This document shows, in pieces, positions 44,695-53,769 of a stretch of DNA of 64,000 bases; the first letter of the stretch is position 1; each line of letters opens with the position of its first letter. Under the pieces are notes generated by a model, which did no database searches, was not told where the DNA came from, and saw only the letters and a program-made list of their open reading frames with translations. A program made the position numbers and the translations under genes. This DNA comes from Terriglobia bacterium (lineage in GTDB: Bacteria > Acidobacteriota > Terriglobia > Terriglobales > Acidobacteriaceae): NCBI GenBank assembly GCA_020073465.1, contig JAIQFC010000018.1, forward strand, positions 62,001-126,000. Reading direction: 5' to 3'.

Positions 44695-45102
44695 TCAGTG
44701 CGCTGCTTTCCATTCTTTCTGCAGCGTGTTGAGAAAGTCCGCGGTCCCGTTGGAGCGAAGAAACTCGTAGTTTTCGATCATGGCTGCCGTCCCGATCCGC
44801 AGCGAAGGCAGCGGCGACTCAACGCGTATGACCCGTGCTGTGAAGCGAACCCGGACCGCGTCGGTCAGAGTGATATGCGGCGGAAAGGTAAGCGTAACCT
44901 CGATTTTCGTCCCCGAAGCGACCGCGCGATCGAGATAGAAGAACACTCCGCGGGCGCTGACATTCTGCGTCTCCGTATGGAACTCATTCGTGCCTTCAAG
45001 GCGCACCACCGCGGGCAGGCGCATGTCAAAACGCCGCATCATCCGCCGGTCCTGTGAATTCTGTAGCATCTCGGGAACGTTGTTCGAAAGCACGGAAAGC
45101 AC
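44695..45102 (-). CDS. PilZ-domain protein
   Basis: A 135-residue protein consisting almost only of a PilZ domain. The c-di-GMP signature is visible as the arginine cluster RRMMRRFDMRLPAVVRL and NVSARGVFF (N-x-S-x-x-G). The domain continues KIEVTLTFPPHITLTDAVRVRFTARVIRVE. It is a likely c-di-GMP-binding adaptor with no output domain of its own. A second, separate PilZ gene is at 51982. The 252 bases between ccmD and this gene contain nothing recognisable. Confidence 0.85.
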   Translation of the reverse strand: MLSVLSNNVPEMLQNSQDRRMMRRFDMRLPAVVRLEGTNEFHTETQNVSARGVFFYLDRAVASGTKIEVTLTFPPHITLTDAVRVRFTARVIRVESPLPSLRIGTAAMIENYEFLRSNGTADFLNTLQKEWKAAH

Positions 45103-45766
45103 GACTTACCGCCGACGGCAAACCCATGCCATTGTGAGACTGAAGCCCGGCCCGCCTGGAGAAGCCAGATCTCCTACGCCCTCAATGTATAGAATTACCG
45201 ACAGTTTGCAAGACCAAAAAGACCGTCCAGGGACTGCTTCGGTTAACCTCGTTACACCGGCCCATTACGAACTCGGCCCCCATACCGCAGGAGAGGACAT
45301 GCGAGAGCGCTGGGAGGCCTACCATCAGTCAGCAATCCCGGTGCCATCCAACTTTCCCCGGGTTCCAGGTTCTCCGCGAAGAATCAGCACCTTCCGCACC
45401 TGCATTGCCGCAGTGGGTTTGTTGCCATGAAGAACATTGCAGAAATTCGTCCCGGGAACGCCCTTTGCAATCGCCTTCACCCACTTTCGTGCCATGGTGC
45501 GGCATCTTTCCCTGCACCCCGCCGCATCACAGCACCTTTGGAGAGAGGCGAAATGGGCGGAGCCTCGCTTGACATGCTATCCGTCAGATGTTTAAGTAGT
45601 TATTTATTTTTTCCGCCAGTTCTAGTGACAAGCAAGCCGCGGGCAGGTTCAACGGCGCGGTATAGCACTGACCTATGCGCCGTTTCTATTCTCTCCTTGA
45701 TCCGAGCGAGACGACCTGGAGCGCGATGATCCGAGCGGAAGCTATCTGTGTGAATGGGAGGAATGC
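45103..45766. other. Gap without recognised gene
   Basis: These 664 bases separate the PilZ gene (minus) from the SBBP gene (plus) and must hold both promoters. A T-rich tract (about 45590-45617) is the most conspicuous part. A short plus frame, 45188-45430, could give 80 residues but has no family resemblance and is not annotated. GGGAGGA just before 45767 is the ribosome site for the next gene. Confidence 0.45.
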
Positions 45767-48700
45767 GTGAGAGTGAATCGTCAGGGGTCGGAGACAAATC
45801 CGGTACGAGTGCGTGCCGTCTGTGCGGCAGTGGTCCTGCTGGCAATCGGGGGCGCCTTTCTAGGGTATGGCTTCCGCCCACACCAGTCCGGCGCAACCGA
45901 CCTCGCGCTGCTTCCCAGCCCGCTCCCGACGGCCGCGGCCGTCGTGCACACCCCCGCCTCTTTGGACCAGAACTCCCAGACTCACGTGCTTGCCGCGTTC
46001 AGTCATCTGCCCCTAATTTTCGAGCCCAATGTCGGCCAAAGCGATCCCAGCGTGAGATTCCTCGCCCGTGGCGCCGGATACAGTCTCTTTCTTGCCTCCG
46101 ACGGAGCCACAATGGCCCTCCGCCGCAAAGACTCGCCGCACGCCGGATCGGGAACAGAACTCCTGACCATGAAACTGGCGGGGGCGAACCCGGACTCGGC
46201 GATCGCTGGAATCGACCCGCTCCCCGGCAAGACCAACTATTTGCTCGGCGGTGATTCCTCCCGCTGGCATCGCAACGTCCCGCAGTTCGCCCGCGTGCGC
46301 TACGAAAACGTCTATCCCGGAATCAACCTCCTCTTCTACGGGAACCAGAGACACCTCGAATACGACTTTCAGGTTGCTCCGGGAGCCGACCCGTCCCGAG
46401 CCGAGCTCGAGTTCGATTCGGCAAAGCGCCTCGCCCTCGCCGATGGCGACCTGATTGTGAGAGGCGAATCCGGCGACGTCCGGCTGGAAGCGCCGCATGT
46501 TTACCAACAGGTAAATGGTCGCCAACGGTCTGTCGATGGGCGCTTTGTCCTCCGTGCTGCGAACCGTGTTGGCTTCGAAGTCGGCGTCTACGACCGCACT
46601 CGTGAGCTGATTATCGATCCCATCCTCACCTATTCCACCTTCTTCGGCGGCAGCGGGGATGACACCTCGCCATCCATCGCGGTCGATAACGTGGGCAACA
46701 TCTTCATGGCCGGTTCGACCACGTCCGCCAATCTGCCGGTCACCACGGGCGCGAAGCAGACCACTCTCAACGGCGCACAGAACGTCTTCATCCTCAAGCT
46801 GAATCCCCAACTCGGCGCCAACGGCATCTTCTACCTGACCTACCTCGGGGGCGGAGGCACCGACACCAGCGTTGGCATCGGCGTCGACGGCGCGGGCAAC
46901 GCCTACCTTGCAGGCACCACCACCTCAGGCATCGGCGGCACCGCGAACTTTCCGACCACTGGCACCAACGCCTACCAGCAGGCCCCGGCCGCGGGCAGCA
47001 CCGGCACATCGCACGTGTTTGTCAGCGTGCTCGACCCCACGGGATCGGCGCTTAAGTATTCGTCGTACCTCTCCGGCAACGGTACCGACGTCGCTAGCGG
47101 CATGGCCAAGGACAATAAGGGCAACGTCTATGTCACCGGCACCACGACATCGAACGATGCCGGCAGCGTCAGTGATCAGTTTCCTGCCAGTGCTCCGCCG
47201 CAGGCGCAGCCGTTCCAGTCTTTCCCGCGTGCCCCTCTCCAGTTCTTCGTAACCAAGGTGAACACAGCGGCCTTTGGTGTCGGCAGCATCACCTACTCGA
47301 CATATTTCGGCGGAGGCGTGCCCAGCAACGGCACCGCGATTGGCGGAGGTATCGCGGTCGACAGCACGGGCAATATCTATTTCACGGGCACGACAAACTT
47401 CATTTATTCCGGAACCAGTCCCACCACGGACTTCCCGGTCCTCAACGCCTACCAGGCATGTTTGGACGTTCCCACTCCCAACACTACCACCGGCCCTGTT
47501 ACCTGCGCCGCCACCACCGCAACCAACAACGATGCGTTTGTTGCCAAGCTCAATCCCAATGCTCCTCAAGGTTCGCAGTTGATCTGGTCGACGTATCTCG
47601 GAGGCACTAGCGTGGATTCCGGCGCGGCCATCGCCCTCGATTCCGGGGCTGCCAGCGTATACATTACCGGGGCGACCAACTCATCCGACGTCGTCTCTAC
47701 CCAGACTTTTGCCTCTTACCAGCTATGCCTCGACACTCCCGTGAACCCAACCTCGCTTTTGCGAACGGACTGTCCGGCGATCGCTTCTCCGGCGCCGAAT
47801 GATGCTTTCATCGCGCGCCTCAGCAACCCTTCTTCCGGCAACATGACGCTCACCTACTTTTCGTACCTGGGTGGCACGGCCGATGATGAGGGTTCTGCCA
47901 TTACAGTCGACACCGCCGCCGGCGCGCTTGTGACCGGGTTGACCCAGTCCCCGGACTTTCCAGTCTTTCCTAACTCCACGTCAAATCCGCTATGCACTCC
48001 CTCGAGTCCCTGTGTAATTCAAGGGACCCTTAACGGCCCTCAAGACGCTTTCTTCGCCCGCATTAACACCGGCGCCACCACTGGCCAGAACACGGTGGGT
48101 AACTATGCGACCTACTTCGGAGGAAGTGCGACCGATCGCGGCACGTCGATCACGCTCGACAATAACCTGAGCACCTACTTTGCGGGTGACACGGACTCTA
48201 CTTCTCCGTCGTTTCAGACTGCGGCTCCGCTGCAGGCGCAGAACAACGGCGGAACGGATGCTTTCGTGGTCAAGTTGGGCACGGCGGCTGATCTTGCCAT
48301 CACCGGCAAACTTTCGCTCACCGGCGGGCAGCAATTCGTTAGCGCAGGAAGCCAGGCTACCTTCACCTATACCGTGACCAACAACGGACCTGACGTGGCC
48401 ACCAACATCACCGTTACCGCGGACCTGAGCACCGCGGTCACCGGCGTCCCGCTGACCTTCAATTCGACTTCTGGCTGCAGCCAGACCTCCGGCAATACCA
48501 ACGTGGTCTGTTCTGTCGCTCCGCTGCAATCCGGTTCCACTGCCACGGTCACGATTGTTGTGACGCCAACGACAGCGGGAAGCTTCAATGGCGGAACGGT
48601 AGCGGTGTCTTCTGCGAACAACAACGATCCCGTCCCGGGGAACAATTCAGTCACGGTGCCGGCCACCGCTTCCGATTTCACTGTCGACATCAATCCTAAG

Positions 48701-49192
48701 AATCAAAGTGTCGCCGCCGCCGGGGACTCGGCTACCTATATCGTGACCCTTACTCCAGTCCCAGTATTCAGCGCCAACGTTACGATCGGCTGCAGCCAGG
48801 GGGTTCCGAACCAGGCGTCTTGCTCATTTACTTCGAACTCTGTGAGTCTGAGCAATGGCCCCGCGACCTCTACGCTGAAGCTTGCGACTACGGCGCGTCC
48901 GATCACCGTGGCCAGTTCCAGACCATGGCGTGGTGCGCTCTATGCACTTGGGCTGGTGGTTCCGGGCATAGCCTTCTTCGGATTCGGGACCGGAAACAAC
49001 CGCCGCCGCAAACTCCTGGGAGCGCTGCTGCTGTCAGTCTTGTTTGGTCTGTTGCTTCTGCAGCCCGCCTGCAGCGGTGGTACCAAGACCCCTCCAGTGG
49101 TTAGTGGAACTCAGGCCGGAACTTACACGATCGTTCTGGCCGCCACGGGGGGCGTTTCCCACAACGTCTCGTTCACTTTGACGGTGCCGTAG
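45767..49192 (+). CDS. Large SBBP beta-propeller surface protein with DUF11 and Ig-like domains
   Basis: A 1141-residue exported protein with GTG start and a GGGAGGA site. A membrane helix is at about 11-32. The N-terminal domain (about 80-290) shows FEPNVGQSDPSVRFLARGAGYSLFL, TNYLLGGDSSRWHRNVPQFARVRYENVYPGINLLFYG and YDFQVAPGADPS, the domain that precedes SBBP repeats. About nine SBBP repeats follow (IAVDNVGNIFMAGSTTS, KLNPQLGANGIFYLTYLGG). A DUF11 domain is at about 845-970 and an Ig-like C-terminus follows. Near 1045-1105 two hydrophobic segments, the second ending LLLLQPACSGG, interrupt the last domain. It is probably a surface adhesin. Confidence 0.85.
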   Translation: MRVNRQGSETNPVRVRAVCAAVVLLAIGGAFLGYGFRPHQSGATDLALLPSPLPTAAAVVHTPASLDQNSQTHVLAAFSHLPLIFEPNVGQSDPSVRFLARGAGYSLFLASDGATMALRRKDSPHAGSGTELLTMKLAGANPDSAIAGIDPLPGKTNYLLGGDSSRWHRNVPQFARVRYENVYPGINLLFYGNQRHLEYDFQVAPGADPSRAELEFDSAKRLALADGDLIVRGESGDVRLEAPHVYQQVNGRQRSVDGRFVLRAANRVGFEVGVYDRTRELIIDPILTYSTFFGGSGDDTSPSIAVDNVGNIFMAGSTTSANLPVTTGAKQTTLNGAQNVFILKLNPQLGANGIFYLTYLGGGGTDTSVGIGVDGAGNAYLAGTTTSGIGGTANFPTTGTNAYQQAPAAGSTGTSHVFVSVLDPTGSALKYSSYLSGNGTDVASGMAKDNKGNVYVTGTTTSNDAGSVSDQFPASAPPQAQPFQSFPRAPLQFFVTKVNTAAFGVGSITYSTYFGGGVPSNGTAIGGGIAVDSTGNIYFTGTTNFIYSGTSPTTDFPVLNAYQACLDVPTPNTTTGPVTCAATTATNNDAFVAKLNPNAPQGSQLIWSTYLGGTSVDSGAAIALDSGAASVYITGATNSSDVVSTQTFASYQLCLDTPVNPTSLLRTDCPAIASPAPNDAFIARLSNPSSGNMTLTYFSYLGGTADDEGSAITVDTAAGALVTGLTQSPDFPVFPNSTSNPLCTPSSPCVIQGTLNGPQDAFFARINTGATTGQNTVGNYATYFGGSATDRGTSITLDNNLSTYFAGDTDSTSPSFQTAAPLQAQNNGGTDAFVVKLGTAADLAITGKLSLTGGQQFVSAGSQATFTYTVTNNGPDVATNITVTADLSTAVTGVPLTFNSTSGCSQTSGNTNVVCSVAPLQSGSTATVTIVVTPTTAGSFNGGTVAVSSANNNDPVPGNNSVTVPATASDFTVDINPKNQSVAAAGDSATYIVTLTPVPVFSANVTIGCSQGVPNQASCSFTSNSVSLSNGPATSTLKLATTARPITVASSRPWRGALYALGLVVPGIAFFGFGTGNNRRRKLLGALLLSVLFGLLLLQPACSGGTKTPPVVSGTQAGTYTIVLAATGGVSHNVSFTLTVP

Positions 49193-49248
49193 AGATTCGA
49201 AGCTCGAGAAAAAGAGTGGGCTTTCGCTCGAACTGGATTTAGAAATTT

Positions 49249-49266
49249 GAAAAGGGCGCCCTTTTC
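49249..49266. terminator. Bidirectional terminator between convergent genes
   Basis: The perfect 18-base palindrome GAAAAGGGCGCCCTTTTC lies between the SBBP gene (ends 49192) and the response-regulator gene (ends 49284, minus). A GC core flanked by A and T runs gives a U-tract in either direction, as for bidirectional rho-independent terminators. Confidence 0.75.
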
Positions 49267-49283
49267 GAGTCTAATGCTGGCCG

Positions 49284-50693
49284 CTACGCCCCTGCTGATA
49301 ACTTGTGGTGACTCTTTGCCTCCGCGATTCCATACTGCCGGATCTTATACAGCAGCGCCTTGTAACTGATCTGCAGAAGCGCCGCAGCCTGCTTGCGGTT
49401 CCAGTTCGTTTGTTCCAGGGCCTGCGTGATGGCCTGGGCCTCCGCTTCATCCTTCGCGTCGCGTGCCAGAGACTTTAACCCTCCTCGCGAGTCGCCTTTC
49501 TTCGCTCCTCCGTCTCCCTGCGCCCCACCGGTGCCGTCATTCCGGGGCTGCAGTTCAGCCACCGCCAGGTTCTCGTCGCCAAGGATCAGATAGCGCTTTA
49601 GGAAATTGTTCAGTTCGCGCAAGTTGCCCGGCCAGGAATGCTCCTGACATGCCTGCAGCAACGCCGGAGACAGCGGCAGCGGCGGCCGCGCATACTGCTC
49701 CGCCATCCGCGTCATCGAATGTTTCAGCAAAATCGGAATCTCTTCCTTACGGTCACGCAGAGGCGGCAACTGCAAGGTAAAAGCGTTGAGACGGTAGTAG
49801 AGGTCTTCCCGCAGACGCTTGGTGGCGAGAGCTTCGGGAATGTTGATGTTCGTGGCCGCCAGGATGCGCACATCCACCTTGATCACCGACCGGCTGCCCA
49901 GCCGCGAGAATTGCTGGTCCTGCAAAACATGCAGCAGCTTGGCCTGCAAGAGCGGTGGCATCTCGCCGATTTCATCCAGCAGGATGGTGCCCTTGTTGCA
50001 CAGCTCGAACTTGCCCGGCTTCGCGTGCGTCGCGCCCGTGAAGGCTCCCGGCTCGTACCCAAACAACTCGCTCTCCAGCAGATCCGCGGGGACTGCAGCA
50101 CAATTGACTTTCAAGAACGTCCGGTGCGCACGTGGTGAGAGCTTGTGGATCAGCCTTCCCAACACTTCTTTGCCAGTACCGCTCTCCCCCAGCAGCAGTA
50201 CCGGAATATCCACGTTCGCCACCAGGGCCGCCTGCGATCGAATCTTCCGCATCGCCGGGCTCGCCGCAATGAAGAACACATCGTCCGCGAGTTCTTCCAC
50301 TTCGCCGCTGAATGTCTGCTTGCCCTGGCCGAGGCAAAGATCAATGATGGAATCCAGTTCCGCCTTCTGAAAGGGTTTGGTCAGATAGTCCTGTGCGCCC
50401 AGGCGCATCGCCTGCACGACCTTCTTGGTATCGGTCACGCACGAGAGCATGACGACCTTGACACCGGGTTGCATCTGCCGCAGCTGTTCCAGCGTCTGCA
50501 GTCCGTCAATGCCGGGCATGAGCACGTCGAGCAATACCAGATCCGGATGCAGTCCCTTCTCAACCTTCTGCACCGCTTCTTCCCCGGTGGTTGCGGTTTC
50601 GACTCTGTAGTCGTCCACCTCCAGCAGCGTGCGGATATACCGCAGCATGCCCGGCTCGTCATCCACCAGCAGGATCTTGGCGGCTTCGCTCAT
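49284..50693 (-). CDS. NtrC-family sigma-54 response regulator
   Basis: A 469-residue three-domain regulator. The receiver (1-120) has DDE at 11-13, the phosphoacceptor Asp56 in LVLLDVLMPG, and a K-P-F end. The AAA+ domain (about 140-375) has Walker A GESGTGKE, the sigma-54 loop GAFTGA and TILLDEIGEM. The Fis-type HTH is at the end (NWNRKQAAALLQISYKALLYKIRQYGI). It activates sigma-54 promoters when phosphorylated. It is co-transcribed with the histidine kinase upstream (four-base overlap), its presumed phosphodonor. The C-terminal HTH is very close to that of the receiver-less activator at 52569, which suggests shared or competing target sites. Confidence 0.94.
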   Translation of the reverse strand: MSEAAKILLVDDEPGMLRYIRTLLEVDDYRVETATTGEEAVQKVEKGLHPDLVLLDVLMPGIDGLQTLEQLRQMQPGVKVVMLSCVTDTKKVVQAMRLGAQDYLTKPFQKAELDSIIDLCLGQGKQTFSGEVEELADDVFFIAASPAMRKIRSQAALVANVDIPVLLLGESGTGKEVLGRLIHKLSPRAHRTFLKVNCAAVPADLLESELFGYEPGAFTGATHAKPGKFELCNKGTILLDEIGEMPPLLQAKLLHVLQDQQFSRLGSRSVIKVDVRILAATNINIPEALATKRLREDLYYRLNAFTLQLPPLRDRKEEIPILLKHSMTRMAEQYARPPLPLSPALLQACQEHSWPGNLRELNNFLKRYLILGDENLAVAELQPRNDGTGGAQGDGGAKKGDSRGGLKSLARDAKDEAEAQAITQALEQTNWNRKQAAALLQISYKALLYKIRQYGIAEAKSHHKLSAGA

Positions 50694-51625
50694 CGATTCT
50701 TTCCTTTATTGGAAGATGCAGCCGGAGGTTTGTAGGGGACGAGGAACGAGAACTTGCACCCTGCCCCGGGATCGCTTTCCACCCAGATCTTGCCGCCCAT
50801 ACCGTTCACGAGACGGCGCACGATGGCGAGTCCCAGCCCCATGCCTTCCTGACTCTCGTTGCTGGGAAGACGGAAGAAATCATCGAACACTTCCAAGTGA
50901 AACTCCGCCGGGATTCCCGGCCCGGTGTCGGAAATGCTGACCTTGACTGAGTTCGGTTGGGCGAGATTCTGCCGCCGCCGCTCTCCCGCGGCAGCCGGTT
51001 CCGCGACCGCGCGACGTTCCCACATGTGCGGCTCGGCATGCAGCCAAACCGTCCCGCCTTGCGGCGTGAACTTGAACGCATTCTCCAGCAGGTTCGAAAT
51101 CACCCGCTCCAGCTTCGGAGAGTCAAATGGAAAGATCGGCAACTTGTCGTTTGCCAGAAAATAGAGCGCAAGCCCTCTTTCCTGGAACCGGTTTGACCAC
51201 AGCCGGGAGACCTCCGACAAGCAGTCGTTGATGTTGCCGGGCAGAAACTGCATCCGCAGCCCGCCCGTCTCCAGAGCGCTGAAGGTCAGAAAATCCTGAA
51301 TGAATTGCTGCAGCCGCTTGCCGCTGGCGCGCATATCCCGCAACACTTCCCGCTGGCGGTCATTCAGGGAACCAAGTTTTTCGCTCTGCAGGAGTTCTAC
51401 GTAGCCGTTCAAAATCGACAACGGCGTTTTCAAGTCGTGCGCCGCGGACGCAAGCGCGTTGGTGGTGCGCTGAAAACGTTCGCGCAGCTCGGAATATTCC
51501 TGTGGCAGGTTTTCGGGAGTGGGCAAGTCCGCGTCTGCACGTAGCTCAGTTCGGGACACCAAATCCTCGGCCGTGGCGGCTCCCGCTGCTTCAGGAACAC
51601 ACGTGTTCTTGTGCGCAGTGGTCAT
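50690..51625 (-). CDS. Soluble sensor histidine kinase
   Basis: A 311-residue kinase without membrane helices or a recognised sensor domain. The H-box is ASAAHDLKTPLSILNGYVELL (His63). The ATPase part has NLLENAFKFTPQGG (N box), ISDTGPGIPAEF (G1), the F box VFDDFF and GMGLGLAIVRRLVNGMGGKIWVES (G2). It should phosphorylate the NtrC-type regulator encoded immediately downstream. The N-terminal 45 residues are unstructured (Ala/Thr/Pro-rich), so input must come from a protein partner. Confidence 0.92.
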   Translation of the reverse strand: MTTAHKNTCVPEAAGAATAEDLVSRTELRADADLPTPENLPQEYSELRERFQRTTNALASAAHDLKTPLSILNGYVELLQSEKLGSLNDRQREVLRDMRASGKRLQQFIQDFLTFSALETGGLRMQFLPGNINDCLSEVSRLWSNRFQERGLALYFLANDKLPIFPFDSPKLERVISNLLENAFKFTPQGGTVWLHAEPHMWERRAVAEPAAAGERRRQNLAQPNSVKVSISDTGPGIPAEFHLEVFDDFFRLPSNESQEGMGLGLAIVRRLVNGMGGKIWVESDPGAGCKFSFLVPYKPPAASSNKGKNR

Positions 51626-51981
51626 CAGGAGACCGCAGACTTGACGCGGGGAAGGTATTCCGCACTCAGCTTGTCAGGAAGAATGCCGTTACCAAAATCG
51701 TAAGCCACGCCTCATTTTACTGTCAACGGAAAATGACACCGAATTACCCAAGTGTGGCAAAACCTTGCACTTCCGGGTGTTCGACTATCACTCGACACTC
51801 TGATCACATGGCGAATGTAAGGCGAATATGTTACCGTGATTTGCCCATTCTACTGTGTGTTTTGTGCCCAAGCCGCACGACGCGAACCCCCAGTCGCCGA
51901 GTTTCTACCAGTTCTGCTTGGTGTTTTGGCCCCCAAGATGCTGTGAACACTAGGTTAACAACCGTTGAGGAAGAGGCCTGC
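51626..51981. promoter_or_regulatory. Divergent region between kinase operon and PilZ gene
   Basis: 356 bases without a gene between the minus-strand kinase and the plus-strand PilZ gene. tggcaaaaccttgca at 51755-51769 resembles a sigma-54 -24/-12 element, but with nine rather than ten bases between GG and GC. GAGGAAGAGG before 51982 is the PilZ ribosome site. Confidence 0.35.
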
Positions 51982-52362
51982 GTGAACACAAAGAGGGTTC
52001 GGGGTGAGCGGCGCAAGTGGGCCCGGTTGCCGCTGGCGATCCCTGTTTTCGTACGCAGTCGCGACGACAAAGGCAAGGAGTGCCTGGAGTTCGCCACAGC
52101 TCTGAACGTAAGCGCCGGGGGCATGCTGGTCGCCGTACGCCGCGTCCTGAGGCCCTCTGCTGCCATCTCGCTGGAGATTCCGAGCGCCCCACTGGCTGCT
52201 TTGACCGCTTTGCCCAGGGCTTCGCGCAACCTCCGCGCCAAGGCCCTGCGCATGACTCACGCTGAGGGCTATCACCTGCTGGGGCTCAAATTCCTGCGGC
52301 CGCTGCTCAATTCTCACCCGCTCCATGGCACGCGAAGGCGGAAAGTTAGTTCTGCGGTGTGA
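51982..52362 (+). CDS. PilZ-domain protein
   Basis: The product, 126 residues from a GTG start, has a GAAGAGG ribosome site about five bases upstream. The PilZ c-di-GMP motifs are RRKWARLPLAIPVFVR (R-x3-R) and NVSAGGMLV (N-x-S-x-x-G), followed by the beta-barrel with AAISLEIP and GYHLLGLKFL. The open frame extends upstream to 51502 but crosses the kinase promoter region and has no family match there. It lies just before the second sigma-54 activator, so c-di-GMP signalling and sigma-54 control may be linked here; that is inference. Confidence 0.85.
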   Translation: MNTKRVRGERRKWARLPLAIPVFVRSRDDKGKECLEFATALNVSAGGMLVAVRRVLRPSAAISLEIPSAPLAALTALPRASRNLRAKALRMTHAEGYHLLGLKFLRPLLNSHPLHGTRRRKVSSAV

Positions 52363-52568
52363 AAATGTTTTCCCACGCTTCCTAGCCCCCTGGCGCTTGG
52401 GTTTTGTCCTGCCGATTACCCACTGGTGACTGGCCGAATCTTTGGTAAGTTGCTACTTCTCAACGACATAGGTTAGATTTGCGAGGCCGGCGGTGCGCGC
52501 CCTGAGGTTTGGTTCTCGGGATGCACTATGAAAGGCCTCCCCACTCATTCTGCGAAAGAAGTAGGCCA

Positions 52569-53636
52569 ATGACAACCACGAGTACCGTCAATTCGCTGGT
52601 CCAGCCGCTGGGGGAGTTTCCGCCGGAGTCCGTAGTCTTCGGGCGCACCGAGGCCATGCAAGCCGTCCGGGATCGCCTGGCCAAACTGGCCGGCGCCAAC
52701 GTTCCTGTGCTGATTCAAGGCGAAAGCGGGACGGGCAAAGACATCATTGCCCGCATGATCCATGCAGCCTCACCGTGGAAAGGCGGTCCGTGGGTCAAAG
52801 TGAATTGCCCCGCCATTCCCGGGACGCTGCTGGAGAGTGAACTGTTTGGCTACGAGAAAGGCGCGTTCACCGGCGCCTACGGCATGAAGCCGGGGCGCGT
52901 GGAGATGGCGCATCGCGGCACCCTGTTTCTCGATGAGATTTCCGAGCTTGATCTTGCCTTGCAGTCGAAACTCCTGCAGCTGCTGCAAGATGGACAGTTC
53001 TGCCGCATTGGCGCGCAGGAGGACAAGAAGGTTGAAGTCCGTGTGGTGTGCGCCACCAACCGCAAGCTGGAAGAGGAGATCGAGAACGGCACCTTTCGCG
53101 CGGATTTGTTTTATCGCATCAACGTTGTCAACCTGCATCTTCCGCCGTTGCGCGAGCGCGCTGCCGACATCCCGGAACTGGTCAGCTACTTCCTCGAATA
53201 TCACAACCGCAAGTACAACTGCCGCGCCAAACCGCTCTCCGGCGAGCTGATGGCGGTGCTGCGCAAGTACCACTGGCCCGGCAACATTCGAGAGCTGGAA
53301 AACCTGGTCAAGCGCTACGTGATCCTGGGCAGCGAAGAGGTGATCTCCACCGACCTCGCCCCGCGTCCGCAGGATTTCTTCAACGCCGAAATTCCCGTGG
53401 ACGGCCAGATCTCGCTGAAGAAACTGACTCGTCAGTGCGTCCGTGAGCTGGAGCGGAAGGTCATTCTGAAAGTTCTGCAGATGCATCACTGGAACCGCAA
53501 GCAGGCCGCAAAAGCGTTGAGCATCAGCTATCGCGCGCTGCTTTACAAGATTCGCGACGCAGGATTACCGTCGAATCGTGCCGCCCGGCAGCGGGCGGTG
53601 GAAGTGCCTCCGAAGCAGGAAGTCGCGGCCGACTGA
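52569..53636 (+). CDS. Sigma-54 activator without receiver domain (PspF-like architecture)
   Basis: The product, 355 residues from ATG 52569, starts directly before the AAA+ domain. Motifs are GESGTGKD (Walker A), GAFTGAYG (sigma-54 contact), TLFLDEISELD (Walker B), ATNRKLEEEI, WPGNIRELENLVKRYVI and a Fis-type HTH at the end (HWNRKQAAKALSISYRALLYKIRDAGL). With no receiver domain it must be regulated by a protein partner or by expression level. Upstream Met codons at 52509 and 52521 are possible starts but add only unconserved residues. The PilZ gene upstream and the ExeA-like ATPase downstream are the likely functional neighbours. Confidence 0.92.
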   Translation: MTTTSTVNSLVQPLGEFPPESVVFGRTEAMQAVRDRLAKLAGANVPVLIQGESGTGKDIIARMIHAASPWKGGPWVKVNCPAIPGTLLESELFGYEKGAFTGAYGMKPGRVEMAHRGTLFLDEISELDLALQSKLLQLLQDGQFCRIGAQEDKKVEVRVVCATNRKLEEEIENGTFRADLFYRINVVNLHLPPLRERAADIPELVSYFLEYHNRKYNCRAKPLSGELMAVLRKYHWPGNIRELENLVKRYVILGSEEVISTDLAPRPQDFFNAEIPVDGQISLKKLTRQCVRELERKVILKVLQMHHWNRKQAAKALSISYRALLYKIRDAGLPSNRAARQRAVEVPPKQEVAAD

Positions 53637-53769
53637 TATCTCACCTTGCGAGCGCCGGCCGAGTACTGATCGTGGCGCTCGATCGCTCCGCATCTGATAT
53701 ACATCTCGCGAAAATTAAAATATCCTTTGAACTAAACTCATTGCTTCTGGGGAGTAGGCTGCTGAGTCC

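Noticed and set aside
45188-45430. Short plus-strand frame of 80 residues after the PilZ gene
   Set aside because: No recognisable domain, no clear ribosome site, and composition like non-coding DNA; left unannotated.
51755-51769. Sigma-54-like element tggcaaaaccttgca upstream of a PilZ gene
   Set aside because: GG and GC are nine bases apart instead of the required ten, so it is not claimed as a promoter despite the nearby sigma-54 activators.
51502-51981. Upstream extension of the PilZ frame
   Set aside because: It crosses the kinase gene and its promoter region, shows no family similarity, and a GTG with a good ribosome site is at 51982.
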